Positions 22,346 through 33,379 of a stretch of 64,000 bases of DNA are shown here, one piece after another. The notes beneath the pieces are model-generated. The model worked only from the letters and a program-made list of their open reading frames with translations, made no database searches and had not been told where the DNA came from. This DNA is from Sipunculus nudus (taxonomy: Eukaryota > Annelida > Sipuncula > Golfingiida > Sipunculidae): positions 56,529,750 through 56,593,749 of the forward strand of contig CM049318.1 of NCBI GenBank assembly GCA_026874595.1, read 5' to 3'. Each line of letters begins with the position of its first letter. Position 1 is the first letter of the stretch. The position numbers and the translations under genes are program-made.

Positions 22346-22926
22346 AAAGGAAAAGGAAAGATTAGGAAAGATTCTACAAAGGAGTTTCTTCTAGCAGATT
22401 TGTAGCTTTGACTGTATTATATCAAACAATACCATGTTATGATACACAAAAGGACCAGAATAATTAACCTGCAGAGAAACTCAGTGATGTACTTATCATC
22501 ATGACTGCAGGTTGAAAGATACAAAGTTTATCAGCATCTACAATATGATCCTATTAGATCTTGATTTAATAAAGATGCACTAGAGTACATCAGTTTGTAG
22601 TCTTACATGAAAGTTACTGAGGAAGAAAACAGGAACAGAAAAGGAAAAGTTACCATTCAAAACAAGAGTAAATCATCTCAGTTCAACATCACCAGTGTCA
22701 TATCACCCAGTTTCTACTATCAATTATGTTATTGTTGAATGGATAGACAGAACACAGGAGGGCAATCATATCTTTTATCAGTGCAGATATTGTATCATCA
22801 TTCTCACTACCATTTTGGATAACTGTTCCTCACCAAAGAATACAACTAAATTACTGTTGTGGAGTGGATTGCCCAAGACTCTGACCTGGTAAGGTATTTA
22901 TATTATGATTTTCCGAGACAGACCTG

Positions 22927-22933
22927 TATAAAG
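22927..22933 (+). promoter_or_regulatory. TATA-like box upstream of UGT
   Basis: TATAAAG lies 47 bp before the UGT start codon. If transcription began about 30 bp downstream, the leader would be only 20-25 nt. It could also straddle the out-of-frame ATG at 22964. This is a positional inference, since no TSS can be seen. Confidence 0.4.
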
Positions 22934-22979
22934 CTTCCTTTCAATTTGAAAGCACACAAGCAAATGAGTATCACTGAAA

Positions 22980-24581
22980 ATGAAAGTCATTTTCATTTTC
23001 TTCTGTGTCATGGTTACCTTGCCCCCCTACTGTTGTGGTGCTAATATACTAGCTTACCCATACGGACACTGCATAAACTCCCATCTATTAATGATGGAAC
23101 GCGTGGTCGGAACATTAATCGAGGGTGGCCATCATGTGACACTACTGGTCCCTACGACATATCAAGGGCCGTACTTAGAGGTAAACTTTACAGGGGTGCA
23201 GTATATCCGTTACACCCCACCCCCGTTATTAAAACCCCTGTGTGGTTTTAAGACACTGAAAGCATTCCTTGAAGCCTCAACCTATGATCTTTGGCAGCAG
23301 TTTCAAACGTCAGCGCTGGCTTACTGTGAGACACTGATACAAGACAGTAGAGTGATGAAGGAGTTAAAAACGCCTCGCTTTCACTTAGCAGTCTTGGAGC
23401 ATGTTGACTACTGCAGTCGCATACTGGCAGACTATATTGACATTCCATATATTGCACTTGTAAGCCAAGGATTAGAATCTGTTTACCCACGATCCCCTGC
23501 ATATCTACCAACCATACTCTCCGGGTACACTGATAAGATGACAATGGTTCAGAGACTAAAAAACAGCCTTATATACATGTTACAAAAATTACTAGTGGTC
23601 AACACCATTCAGAAGTACCATGCTCTAAAGGTCAAATATGGTCTCAATACCACCTTGGCGCTGTACAACACGTGGGAACGAGCAGCTATGAAGTTTGTAA
23701 CAGGACATCACATAGTGGACTACCCCGGGCCCCTGATGCCCAATGTGATACTGGTCAGTGACTTAGAGGAAAAACGGCAGAACGTATTACAGCCAGACAT
23801 TCAGCAGTTCCTGGATAATTCACCAGATGGCGTTGTCTATCTGAGCTTTGGGACAATGATCAGGCAGTGGGACCCTGAATGGCAAAATGTGTTCACGGAT
23901 GCTTTCAGCAGATTGCCCTATCAAGTTCTGTGGAAGAATGGGGGCAAGTTCATATCGGGAGGTCACGGCAATCAAATAAAAACATTCCGCTGGGCTTATC
24001 AGCCAGCTATTTTATCCCATCCAAACGTGGTTTTGTTTATCAGTCATGCCGGACTAAACGGTATAATGGAGGTAAGTCGAGCTGGGAAACCAGTTGTTGT
24101 CATTCCCCTTTTCGCTGACCAATTTTATCAAGCCAGAAAACTAGTTGAGAGAACCAAGGTCGGTGTGGAGTTGGACATCAGATCTCTAACTGCTGAAATG
24201 TTAGCCTCTGCCATATTAAATGTAACCCATAATAAAACTTATTATGAAAATGCTCAAGCCACTGCTGAAGTCATGTCTCGCAGGGTAGTGTCTGATAAAG
24301 ACTTGGTGCGACACTGGGTTGATTTCATATCCAGCCACCAGGGGGCGCACCACATACAATCAGAGGTGCAGTTGATGGCATGGTATGAAGTAGCACTACT
24401 TGATGTTGCATGTCTTGGTATTTTAGTGTGCGGCGTCTTCCTGGCGTTGACCTTCTGGCTGATGAGTGTCGGATGGCAGTTCTCAACCTTTCTGTCTCGA
24501 CTCGTGTGGTCAGTCTATAAAGTCTCCGAGCCTGATCACCTGAACAACAGCTCAGTTTGCTGGAAACCTAAGGTTCAATGA
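22980..24581 (+). CDS. UDP-glycosyltransferase (UGT), intronless, complete
   Basis: This encodes a 533-residue family 1 glycosyltransferase, close to the usual 520-535. Such enzymes transfer sugar from a UDP-sugar to small lipophilic acceptors in the ER lumen, mainly for detoxification. Residues 1-20 are a hydrophobic signal peptide. His35 (NSH) aligns with the catalytic base and sits 16 residues before the GGH of helix 1, as in vertebrate UGTs. The UGT signature runs from W338 to Q381 and includes Q341, the HAG (356-358), N360-G361, E364 and the D380-Q381 sugar-binding pair. Residues about 472-495 form the C-terminal membrane segment, and the tail ends KPKVQ, a KxKxx ER-retrieval pattern. 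N-glycosylation sequons are at N69, N223, N414 and N418. The catalytic-relay Asp position is Glu140. The start was chosen because it opens the signal peptide. The natural substrate cannot be told. Confidence 0.95.
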   Translation: MKVIFIFFCVMVTLPPYCCGANILAYPYGHCINSHLLMMERVVGTLIEGGHHVTLLVPTTYQGPYLEVNFTGVQYIRYTPPPLLKPLCGFKTLKAFLEASTYDLWQQFQTSALAYCETLIQDSRVMKELKTPRFHLAVLEHVDYCSRILADYIDIPYIALVSQGLESVYPRSPAYLPTILSGYTDKMTMVQRLKNSLIYMLQKLLVVNTIQKYHALKVKYGLNTTLALYNTWERAAMKFVTGHHIVDYPGPLMPNVILVSDLEEKRQNVLQPDIQQFLDNSPDGVVYLSFGTMIRQWDPEWQNVFTDAFSRLPYQVLWKNGGKFISGGHGNQIKTFRWAYQPAILSHPNVVLFISHAGLNGIMEVSRAGKPVVVIPLFADQFYQARKLVERTKVGVELDIRSLTAEMLASAILNVTHNKTYYENAQATAEVMSRRVVSDKDLVRHWVDFISSHQGAHHIQSEVQLMAWYEVALLDVACLGILVCGVFLALTFWLMSVGWQFSTFLSRLVWSVYKVSEPDHLNNSSVCWKPKVQ

Positions 24582-24587
24582 AATAAA
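24582..24587 (+). terminator. Polyadenylation signal directly after UGT stop
   Basis: AATAAA begins one base after the stop codon (TGAAATAAA), so the predicted 3' UTR is only about 15-30 nt. No other AATAAA follows closely. A T-rich/GT-containing stretch (TGTTTCAAGTTTGTC) begins about 14 nt downstream, as expected of a cleavage region. Confidence 0.6.
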
Positions 24588-24779
24588 GTATTACATATAT
24601 CTGTTTCAAGTTTGTCTTCATTGCATATACCTCCAGGTTTATCAAAGTCTCCGAAAATGCCACCTTTACAGTTATTGTTCACAAAACTGCTATTTCTCTC
24701 TCTGTCCTATCAAACTTTATTTATATAACTGCAATATCTAATAACAGTTAACATTAAGAAAACTGCTCCCTATCTTTAA

Positions 24780-25400
24780 TAAATTTTCCATTCATATAAC
24801 TGTTCTCCCTATCAGTAACTGTTCATAAAACTATTCTGTGTGTTAATCCCCATTCATGCAACTCTTCCCTCCTGTCAGTAACTGTTCAGAAAGTATACCT
24901 GACTGTTCTGTGTGTTCATCCCAATTCATGCAAAGGTTCAGTAGCTGTTTCTGACTGTTCTGTGTGTTTAGCCCCATTCATACAACTGTTCTCTCCTGTT
25001 AGTAATGGTTCATGAAACTGTTTAGTGTGTTAGGTCTCATACATGCAACTATTCAGGAATTGTTCATAAAACTCTTCTGTTTTCAGCTCCCGATCATGCA
25101 ACTGTTCCTTCCTGTCAGTAAGTGTCATAAAACTGCCAAGTGTTAAACTCCAATTCATGCAACTGCATGTGCAATAACTGTTTCTGACTGTTCTGTGTGT
25201 TTAGCCATTCATGCATCTGTTCCCTCCTGTCAGTATCTTCATGAAACTGTTCAGTTTGTTAGGTCCCATTCATGCAACTGTTTACTAAGTGTTCATAAAA
25301 CTGTTCTGCTTGTTAAGCCCCATTCATACAATTGTTCCTGTAACTGTTCTGTGTGTGAAGCTGCCATTCATGTAATTGCTGTTTAGTGTTGGTTCAATAT
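24780..25400. repeat. Minisatellite, ~60-bp unit
   Basis: About nine diverged units repeat CATTCATGCAACTGTTC, CCTCCTGTCAGTAACTG and TTCATAAAACTGTTCTGTGT. The array begins about 200 bp after the UGT gene. Non-coding. Confidence 0.85.
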
Positions 25401-25940
25401 GATTAAACTGTCAATCTAAATTTTTGTAACAACTGTCTCTTGTCATTACCCAGAGTTTAAAGTGTTTAATGTTCTGTCAGTTCTGATAAGACTAACCTCT
25501 CTGTCCAGCAGGTCGTCCCAGATCTTTATCTACCATGAAGTGTTTCTATCATGAACCTGGCTTCTGTAATTTATCAATCTTTTTTTATTCTGTATTAAAC
25601 ATTGTGTATTTCAGGGCACATTAATGTGCAATGAATGTATAGAAATCAAATACACACATACATATACAGTCCACTCTTTGTGCAGATAGTGTTGTGAAAC
25701 CTTTTTAAAGGAGGTTAAGTTATCATCTTTGTTTGTTTGTTTCACTGTTTATTTGTCCTTTGAATTATTCAAAAAATACTACAATATTATGTGGATTGAA
25801 GGGTGAAACATGGGGCAATGAAGAATATACCCAATCAAATTTGGTGTGGACCTAGATAAGGGCAGGATTCAGATTGTTTTGTCTTGGCAAGGGTATGCGC
25901 TCAAGTGAATGCATGCCTTACAGTTATAGTCTGTTATTAA
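25400..25940. other. Unassigned AT-rich stretch
   Basis: Nothing recognised. Confidence 0.35.
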
Positions 25941-25943
25941 ATA

Positions 25944-26104
25944 CAGTGAATCCCTTGTTATAAGACCACCTTTGGGACTGGCCAAAAGTGGTCATAATTC
26001 ACAGGTGGTCTTATTAGACAGGTCAGTTATTTCCTATGTGTATGCTTTTGATTCATTCAAGGGTGGTCTCAGTAGACGGGTGGTCTTTGAGACACATTCC
26101 ACTG
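25944..26104. mobile_element. Short pogo-like MITE
   Basis: CAGTGAATCCC at the left and ATTCCACTG at the right are inverted termini with TA on both sides (25942-25943, 26105-26106). The interior repeats GACCACC/GGTGGTC words and contains GGGACTGG. It is the best-preserved copy of the family seen at 4139-4243. Confidence 0.75.
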
Positions 26105-26757
26105 TATATTTTTAAGGGACAATGAAGATTGTATTACATAAATCGTTGACATGAACACTATCACTACAGGTCTCATTTGTAAATATTTAAATTTTTTAGC
26201 TACAAATATCGGTGCTAATATGAAATTCCATGAATCGATATGACAACATCCCTTTCCATGGAGAACAGGTTAATGCAAGAGTGTGATCTATCTACAATGA
26301 TGTAATGTGATAAGATAAAATCAAATGTTCACACAGTTTTTGTCAATGGTTAATACAATGATAAAATGTGATATCAAACAAATATATATTTTTAAATAAT
26401 GAGTCAATCATATTTATCGAATATTCAATTGTATCTATTTCACTTCATTCAACATTAATGGATTAGGAATAATGTCATAGTGTTATCGTAATTTTTTAAA
26501 CATGTTAAAAATGCTAAAGGTATAAGGATTCTCCTGTCACCAGAGTCAATGGTTGTGCCAATAATCAGTCTTATACCAATGTCTGAGGTGACTGGTTAAT
26601 CCCACAAGTACGGGGTGAAAAACAGCACTTCACTGGTTCATATTGTCCATGGCTTGCCTTTAATTAGATAGTTGAGATCAATTAGGGTGATAAAAAAATA
26701 TAAACAATATATTATACATGAACCTAACTGTTCAAATAACAGAAATATTTATTTTAA
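26105..26757. other. Unassigned AT-rich stretch
   Basis: Nothing recognised. Confidence 0.35.
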
Positions 26758-27220
26758 AGGTGCCCATTCACCTACCTTTGGAAAATTAATTTATCTGATT
26801 TCTGGTTTCCTCTGTGAATATATTAATGATCTATGGGTAATTCTTGTTATGAAAAATTCTTATAACACCTCCCCGCAGGATGTATGAACTTGTTTATCAA
26901 CAATGTGTTTGTAAACACAGCAATGTTGACAAACAGGAAAAACATGTAACCTAAGGTGGTAGGTTGCATATATGCAGAGGTAGAATAGTCACTTGCTGCA
27001 AAACACCATTTGCAAAGCTCTGGCTTGTCTGCCCCCAGATGCCCTTGTTGAATTTGCTTTATTTTGGTGGGTCCCCACATATTATAAACACATTGATATA
27101 AACAAAACAAGCAGCCTGTGTGCAGTGATATCCACATTCTCTGGCCTCTTTTTAGCTCTATATAAAAGCTCCAAGGGATCACATTAAGTTTAAATTGGTC
27201 AGATAGGTGATTGGGCCCCT
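26758..27220. mobile_element. TTAA-flanked MITE, copy 2
   Basis: The left end AGGTGCCCATTCACCTACCT and the right end AGGTGATTGGGCCCCT match copy 1. TTAA abuts both ends (26754-26757 and 27221-27224). The interior is collinear with copy 1, plus an extra segment near 26810-26880. Both copies share a hairpin-forming stretch near 26893-26935. No coding capacity. Confidence 0.8.
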
Positions 27221-27589
27221 TTAAGTGTAAACAATGATAACAACTCATGCAAGGCCCTGCTGTGGGGATGTTCTATCATTCATTCAATTAAAGTGTGTAA
27301 AAGATCACTGCAAAGTATGCAAATAGTTGCACCAGTGTAAGGCAGACAAATATAAAGTCATCAATATTACAAATGTTCATAATATCTGACGGATGACTCT
27401 GTCACAGGCAGTTGAAGTTCAAACCTGTTTTACTGATATGTAATTAAGAAAAATCTAGTCATGCTAAACTCCCAAATTACTATTAGCCTTCTGTGAACAA
27501 GTTTGTCATAAATTGTGATTATATATATATATATAATTAATCTACATCTTGTATGTGAAAGATCCAAATTTGAAATATGATTATGTTAT

Positions 27590-28690
27590 CATCCATGTTT
27601 TTTGTATGTTATTAGAGCATGTTTGCTTATTTGCATATCCATTTGTATGTTATTGTTGTATATTAGATCCTCCAGATTATATATGATTGTTATTGGGGCA
27701 AGTAAGACAGTGTTAGTACTTGATACCCTTCAGATTAACATGTATGTATGTTATTAGAACATGTAAGATATTCATGTGTGCTATATGGTCATATTGGATA
27801 TCCTATATGTATGTTATCAGAGCATGCATGTAAAATCCTGCAGATCAATATATCTCTGTTATTAGGGCATGTAAGATGTACATGTATGCTGTTATAGTAC
27901 AACGGATATCCTTCAGATTCATGTATACATGTTATAAAACCTTGCAGGATATGTATATTATTAGAGTGCATGCAAGGTATACATGCATGTTATTAGCACA
28001 TATGGGATGTCAACATGTATTTTATTAGAGCATTAAATCCATCATGTATGTCATTTTAGCATTAAAAAATAATGTAGATAAGACCAACATGTACATAACA
28101 GCATAACAGATGAGTATATGACCCAAATGTATGTTAAACTGAAATACATCAATATGACCCAAATATATGTTATATATTGAAATATATAAATTAATATGAC
28201 CCAAATGAATGTTATATTGAAATATATCAATATGACCCAAACATATGTTATACTGAATGGATTAATATGACCCTAATGTATGTTACATTGAAATTCATCA
28301 TGACCCAAATGTTTGTAACATAAAAATATATCAATATGACCCAAATGTATGGTTTATTGAAATATACCAAGATGTTCTCAAATGATGTTATATTAGAAAT
28401 ATATCAATATGATCCACATGTATGCATGTTATATTGAAATATATCAAAATGACCCAAATGTACATTATATTGAAATATTTCAATGTGACCCAAATGTATA
28501 TATTGAAATGTATCATTACAACCCAATTGTATGTTATATTAGAAATATATCAATATGATCAAAATGTATGTTAAATTAGAATATATTAAATCATATTGAA
28601 ATATATCAATATAACCTAAATGTATGTTACATTAGAAATATATCAATATGATCCAAATTTATGTTATATTAGAATATATCAAATCCTGCA
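27590..28690. repeat. Degenerate and regular AT-rich minisatellites
   Basis: From 27590 to 28030, loose units contain TATTAGAGCATGTAAGATA. From about 28100 to 28690, a more regular unit of about 37-41 bp appears (AATATATCAATATGACCCAA then ATGTATGTTATATTGA), with roughly 15 copies. ORFs here are repeat-driven. Confidence 0.85.
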
Positions 28691-28939
28691 GACTAAAGTG
28701 ACTATTTTTCTATTGCTTTGGTCCTCCTGTGATATTTCTCCTGCAGTGTATTTAGATCACATATAGGTTAATTTATATGGCACATTATATATATAAATAA
28801 GCATGTGTAACTTAATTAATAAATATATTGAAATTTGTTTTAATTTTTTTTTTTATATATTGTTGCATTTTGCTTTTAAACAGAATTATTCGTTGCACAA
28901 CAGATTGTTTCAACAACGACTATATAGTAGCCTACCAGA

Positions 28940-29230
28940 TAGGATCCCCCTATATCAGATAAGGCAGACCTGTTTCACCACTGAAACTAGGGAAGCAGTC
29001 TGAATGTTGGACTTATGTCCCTCTGTCAATGGTTCGCATCTGAAAATCGACCCTACTCTATATCCCCGTAACACAAATAACCGTATATTAAAGGTCTGTC
29101 TACAAAATGGGGGCTCATCCAGGATGGCACCTTTGAGATCCAGGGAAAGGTGGGTTGAGTAATTAATGCCACCTTATTCACCAAATGTCTGACTTTGACA
29201 ATACATAATTAATTAACCTCTTTCTGAAGT
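28940..29230 (+). mobile_element. tRNA-derived SINE, diverged
   Basis: It carries a B-box-like GGTTCGCATCTG at about 29031, the tail word AAATGGGGGCTCATCCAGGA, and an end with CAGAACGCTTTCATGAGG. The order matches the copy at 9.4-9.8 kb. Confidence 0.55.
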
Positions 29231-29510
29231 CAGAACGCTTTCATGAGGGAGTGTGATATGGGGACTTTATGGGGTACATAAAAAGGCTGACCAAACTGTC
29301 TCTCTCCATTGCAGTTTGCTTTACCTGCAAAGCAGTTGAAATACTGGACTTATGTGCAATGATTTCACAACCAGTTCCTACCATATGGATCATGTACAAC
29401 TGAAACACAGTGCACTTATTACATCTTCCGATTACACAAGCCAGGGATTCAGATGATAAACAGTTGTTGTGCCAGCTGTTCCACAGAAAGCCAGGAAACA
29501 AAACCGTGTG
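29231..29510 (+). mobile_element. Partial tRNA-derived SINE
   Basis: The head GTACATAAAAAGGCTGACC and GTTTGCTTTACCTGCAAAGC match the SINE head. The sequence then loses similarity. It follows the previous copy head to tail, as at 9.4-9.9 kb. Confidence 0.5.
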
Positions 29511-30048
29511 TATTTAGCTGTTCAACTAATTCTGGGTAATCAAGCCCATTGTTTGGTTTCTTAGTTAACTGGTTCATGGCTGCCTGATAGTTATTATACT
29601 ACACACAGATATAAGTATGAAAACAACCACAACACTTTCCAGCATTTGTATAGATCCAAATCGTCACCAGATGTTCTAGCAGGTAAGATAATTTTTCATC
29701 AAAGAAGTAAAAATGGGCATGTTCAGGGGACTATAAATAGTACACAGGTGTTTTGAGAAATATTCTTTAACAGGTGGGCAAACAAGACTGATAGTTGGAA
29801 TCTGGAAATGTTTGGGGTAACAGAGAGCTGGTGAATTTTTTCATTGATCGTACTAAGTTTCCTCACTCCTTGTTCACCTGTTAATTTCTGGCAGCTGTAA
29901 TTCCAAAGATTCGGCACCTTTGACAGGTTCCGATAACGTGACAGATGATATATACCAGTATCCTTTAAAGAGTAAACAAGATATTTAAATTTCATTCCAT
30001 TTATAATCTGTCCCACTAAGGGGATTCCATAATTTTTTTTAGATTATT
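29511..30048. other. Unassigned stretch
   Basis: A minus-strand frame of 97 residues (29723-30016) shows no domain I recognise. No splice-consistent exon was found. Confidence 0.3.
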
Positions 30049-30139
30049 ATGTTAACTCCATCCCACAACTACGACCATCCCACAATTCTGACCACTTTGG
30101 TCAGTCGCAAAGGTGGTTGTAATTGTGGAGTTGAACTGT
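30049..30139. mobile_element. Very short MITE-like hairpin
   Basis: Left GTTAACTCCATCCCACAACT and right AATTGTGGAGTTGAACTGTA are inverted relatives around a GACCACTTTGGTC core. It probably belongs to the pogo-like set with a TA end. Confidence 0.45.
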
Positions 30140-30428
30140 ATGTACATTTAATAAGTTTAACAATGTTTAATTCTCTATTGCCAGAGTGCTCTTTTTTTTT
30201 TGCTCCTGTAATAAACTAAACAGAAATATCAATATTTCATAATTATTACCAAAAACTGACTTGCATGCACTACTTGGTGGGATGAACTATAATATAAATG
30301 TAATTAGATCTTGCATGGCATACTGATTTCAATTTAAACTTATTTTAAATTTAAACTTATTTATTTTACATGGATTGTACATATAGTAATTATAACTAAT
30401 CGAGGAAAATCTCCACAGCTCTGATGCT

Positions 30429-30880
30429 CAGTAGTGTCTGGAGGTGGAGGACTTCATGACAGAGTGTCTGGAGGTGGAGGACTTCATGACAGAGTGTCTG
30501 AAGATGGAGGACTTCATGACAGAGTGTCTGGAGGTTGAGGACTTCATGACAGAGTGTCTGGAGGTGGAGGACTTCATGACAGAGTGTCTGAAGGTGAAGG
30601 ACTTCATGACAAGGTGTCTGGAGAAGGAGGACTTCATGACAAAGTGTCTGGAGGTGGAGGACTTCATGACAGAGTGTCTGGAGGTGAAGGACTTCATGAC
30701 AGAGTGTCTGGAGGTGGAGGACTTCATGACAGAGTGTCTGGAGGTGAAGGCCTTCATGACAGAGTGTCTGGAGGTGGAGGACTTCATGACACTTGACAGT
30801 GTCTGAAGGTGGAGGACTTCATGACAGAGTGTCTGGAGGTGAAGGACTTCATGACAGAGTGTCTGGAGGTGGAGGACTTA
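30429..30880. repeat. 30-bp minisatellite, ~15 copies
   Basis: The unit GTGTCTGGAGGTGGAGGACT plus TCATGACAGA repeats in near-perfect register for about 350 bp. A 5-bp disturbance near 30790 shifts phase, and three more units follow. Because 30 is a multiple of three, long ORFs exist in several frames on both strands, but the shift changes the frame and no gene context is seen. Confidence 0.95.
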
Positions 30881-32351
30881 TAATTTTCTCAGTTTTATCA
30901 GGAACCCCTATTTCCAACATGAACATAAGGGTAAATATAAATATGATTCATTTCCCTAGTACTGTGCTTGTCAAGTTTGATCCCCCTCACGTCAATTTAT
31001 TTTTCAGTAGAAATTTACCAATTATGTGCTCCAGCTGCTTGGCCATGTCTTTCAAGATAATAACATAATAAAATGCTGATAAAATTTTGTATTGATATGT
31101 TGTGCTTTTAAATTTTAAGCAAAAAAAAATATGTTATTATCATGTTGAATCCCAAAAATAAAATTGAAAATTCAAATTTTATTGTAAAAAAGTAAAAAAA
31201 AAATTAATTCCCACACAGATTTCTGAAAACTCTATGCAAGAACCAAGCTTTGTTTGTATAATGATTTTTTAAATACAAACTACTGCGGCTTGTTTCTTAG
31301 GTATTTCATTTATTAAATTTTCCATTGAGTTTACATATACACCTAGCTGCACAATAGGCCAGAGTAAGGGGTCATTGCATGCTTGGGCACAGAACCCTAG
31401 AGCACTTGTTTGTACCTAAGTGACCCCTGGCCACTTTATGAACATGTTTACTGGTCATCAGTACAAAGATATTTACTGAAGCAAACTCAATCTTATCCTT
31501 GACCTGACCTCTGCCCTGGTATCACATGATTTAGTACATGAGCACTTAATCTGCATCAACACACTTAGGGATGGATGCTGTTTCAGATCTTTCTTTTTTG
31601 AGGATTCATGCAGTGTTTATAATATAATTATCTTAATTTCAGGACAAATCACACCAATTAAACATGTAACTGAAAAAGAGAAATCTATTTAGTTTACAAA
31701 ATTAAAATAATGAACCATATGCTGGTATTAGAAAATGTAAGAAAATAAACTTTCATGCAGATGGTGACTGAACCCATTCTGCAGATTCCCTGCAGGTGAG
31801 TATAAATATATATATAGACTGATATAGTGAAATCAGTTTTATATACCACCTTATAATAAGAATTATATGTTAAAGATACATCTTAGATACCTTTGTGTCA
31901 CCACATATGAGATACCACCAAAGAGACACTGCACATTATACAGTGGAATTTTTATATTTATCATTATTTTATATTCAGCAAAGAGGGAATGTGTATTTGC
32001 TCATGTTTGGTAGTTGGTTGGTTTGCCTTTACTCAGAGATAAATGAACTGATTTTTATATAGGTAGGGTTTTGGTGAGGGTAAGAGTAACACCAATACAT
32101 TGTTAAACTTAATTAAGTAACAGTGCAATCTACAATGCAAGAAGTGTTTTGCATCATAATTATATAAGATATATATATATGTACAACTACTGAATGATAC
32201 TGTTGTTGTAACACATCAGATAGTATTTTATGGTCATACAAATTACTGAAAGGAAACTGCATGTATAACCAACTATATAACAACAGCCTAACAATACCTA
32301 AAATAACTGGTAATTTATTAAACATAAACATGCTATAAGTGTCAAATTTAT
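30881..32351. other. AT-rich, nothing recognised
   Basis: No supported exon, RNA gene or repeat structure was found. Confidence 0.4.
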
Positions 32352-32663
32352 TTGATCATAAACTTTTTTGAGGCATTTGTAAATGGCCAAAGTTTATTCA
32401 AATTTTCCACAAGGTCCTTGCCCCTCTTCCAAATAAAAAAACATGACCACACAAGAAGCTTAATTATAAATGTGAAAGATAACATGAAACATATGCTAAC
32501 TTTTATAACACTTGCTAAATCTAACTATCCTGGTGGTCTTGGCATCCTAGATTTACCTAGTTATATGAACAGAATAAAAATATCTTTGAATCAATCTTCA
32601 ACAAAATATAGGGCACTAGCTTTCACTGCAGTCAAGATACACCTATTTATTTCAATGAAGTAA
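32352..32663 (+). pseudogene. Possible LINE ORF2 fragment
   Basis: A 103-residue frame contains SNYPGGLGILDLPSYMNRIK, which resembles the KGGLG(I/L)-D/N-L motif located between the reverse transcriptase and the C-terminal zinc knuckle of L1/Tx1-like LINEs. No A tail or target duplication was seen. The similarity is short, so this could be chance. Confidence 0.35.
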
Positions 32664-33375
32664 TGTTATTTTTTGAAGAAAGAACCTTGGCTAAGAATAA
32701 TGGAAAATGACTAAATCACTCTCAGTAAAAAAGCAGCGTGTGTTTCGCTGACACAAGGCTGTTCTGACCTTGGACTATTTGCAGTATTAGATTCCTGAGA
32801 AATGTTTGTTATAAAAATCACAGTACACTTCATGCAAATAATAATAGGACAACCCTGACCCAATCACTGTGTATCTGATCTGTGCTGGCCTTTTCACACT
32901 TTCTCCCTCAGAAGCCTAGATACATTTCACATGTTTGCTGACAACTATGTCCTAATTTCCAGACTTCATTCAACAAACACAAAGACCTTGAACTTACAGT
33001 GAACAGTTTGAGTGACCATGCTTGCTTTGATAGATCACACCAGAATGTGATGAAGAAGATGTTTTAATTAAGATAATTAAGATAATGGATGGCAAGAACA
33101 TCCAATTTTTAACAGCTAATCAGAGATGCCATGGTATATATCCAGACCTAGTGGACATTCCCCCTTCAAAATAAAAGACTGAAATTCATCTGACATACCG
33201 TATAGCTGATGACTTACTACATAAGTGGCACCACGTCTTGTTCATGCAATAAATAGTGATTTCAAAGATGAGACATTCAAAATTTCAAAACTTGGTTTTT
33301 GAGTTATATTGCTAATCTTATTGTTAATTAGTAGTGAAGATGCATTCAGCTGCACAATTATGGCAGTAATTATGG
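32664..33375. other. Unassigned stretch
   Basis: Nothing recognised. Confidence 0.35.
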
Positions 33376-33379
33376 CAGG

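Noticed and set aside
22859-23044. Separate small gene overlapping the UGT start
   Set aside because: It is out of frame with the UGT, lacks recognisable features and is best seen as a shadow or upstream ORF.
28100-28690. CRISPR-like array
   Set aside because: Units are contiguous and diverged without unique spacers of constant length, the context is eukaryotic, and no cas genes are present. The same applies to the other minisatellites.
30429-30880. Long ORFs on both strands (EVEDFMTECL-type repeat) as a repeat protein gene
   Set aside because: The 30-bp unit keeps every frame open by arithmetic. A 5-bp disturbance near 30790 breaks the frame, and no start, splice or promoter context was found.
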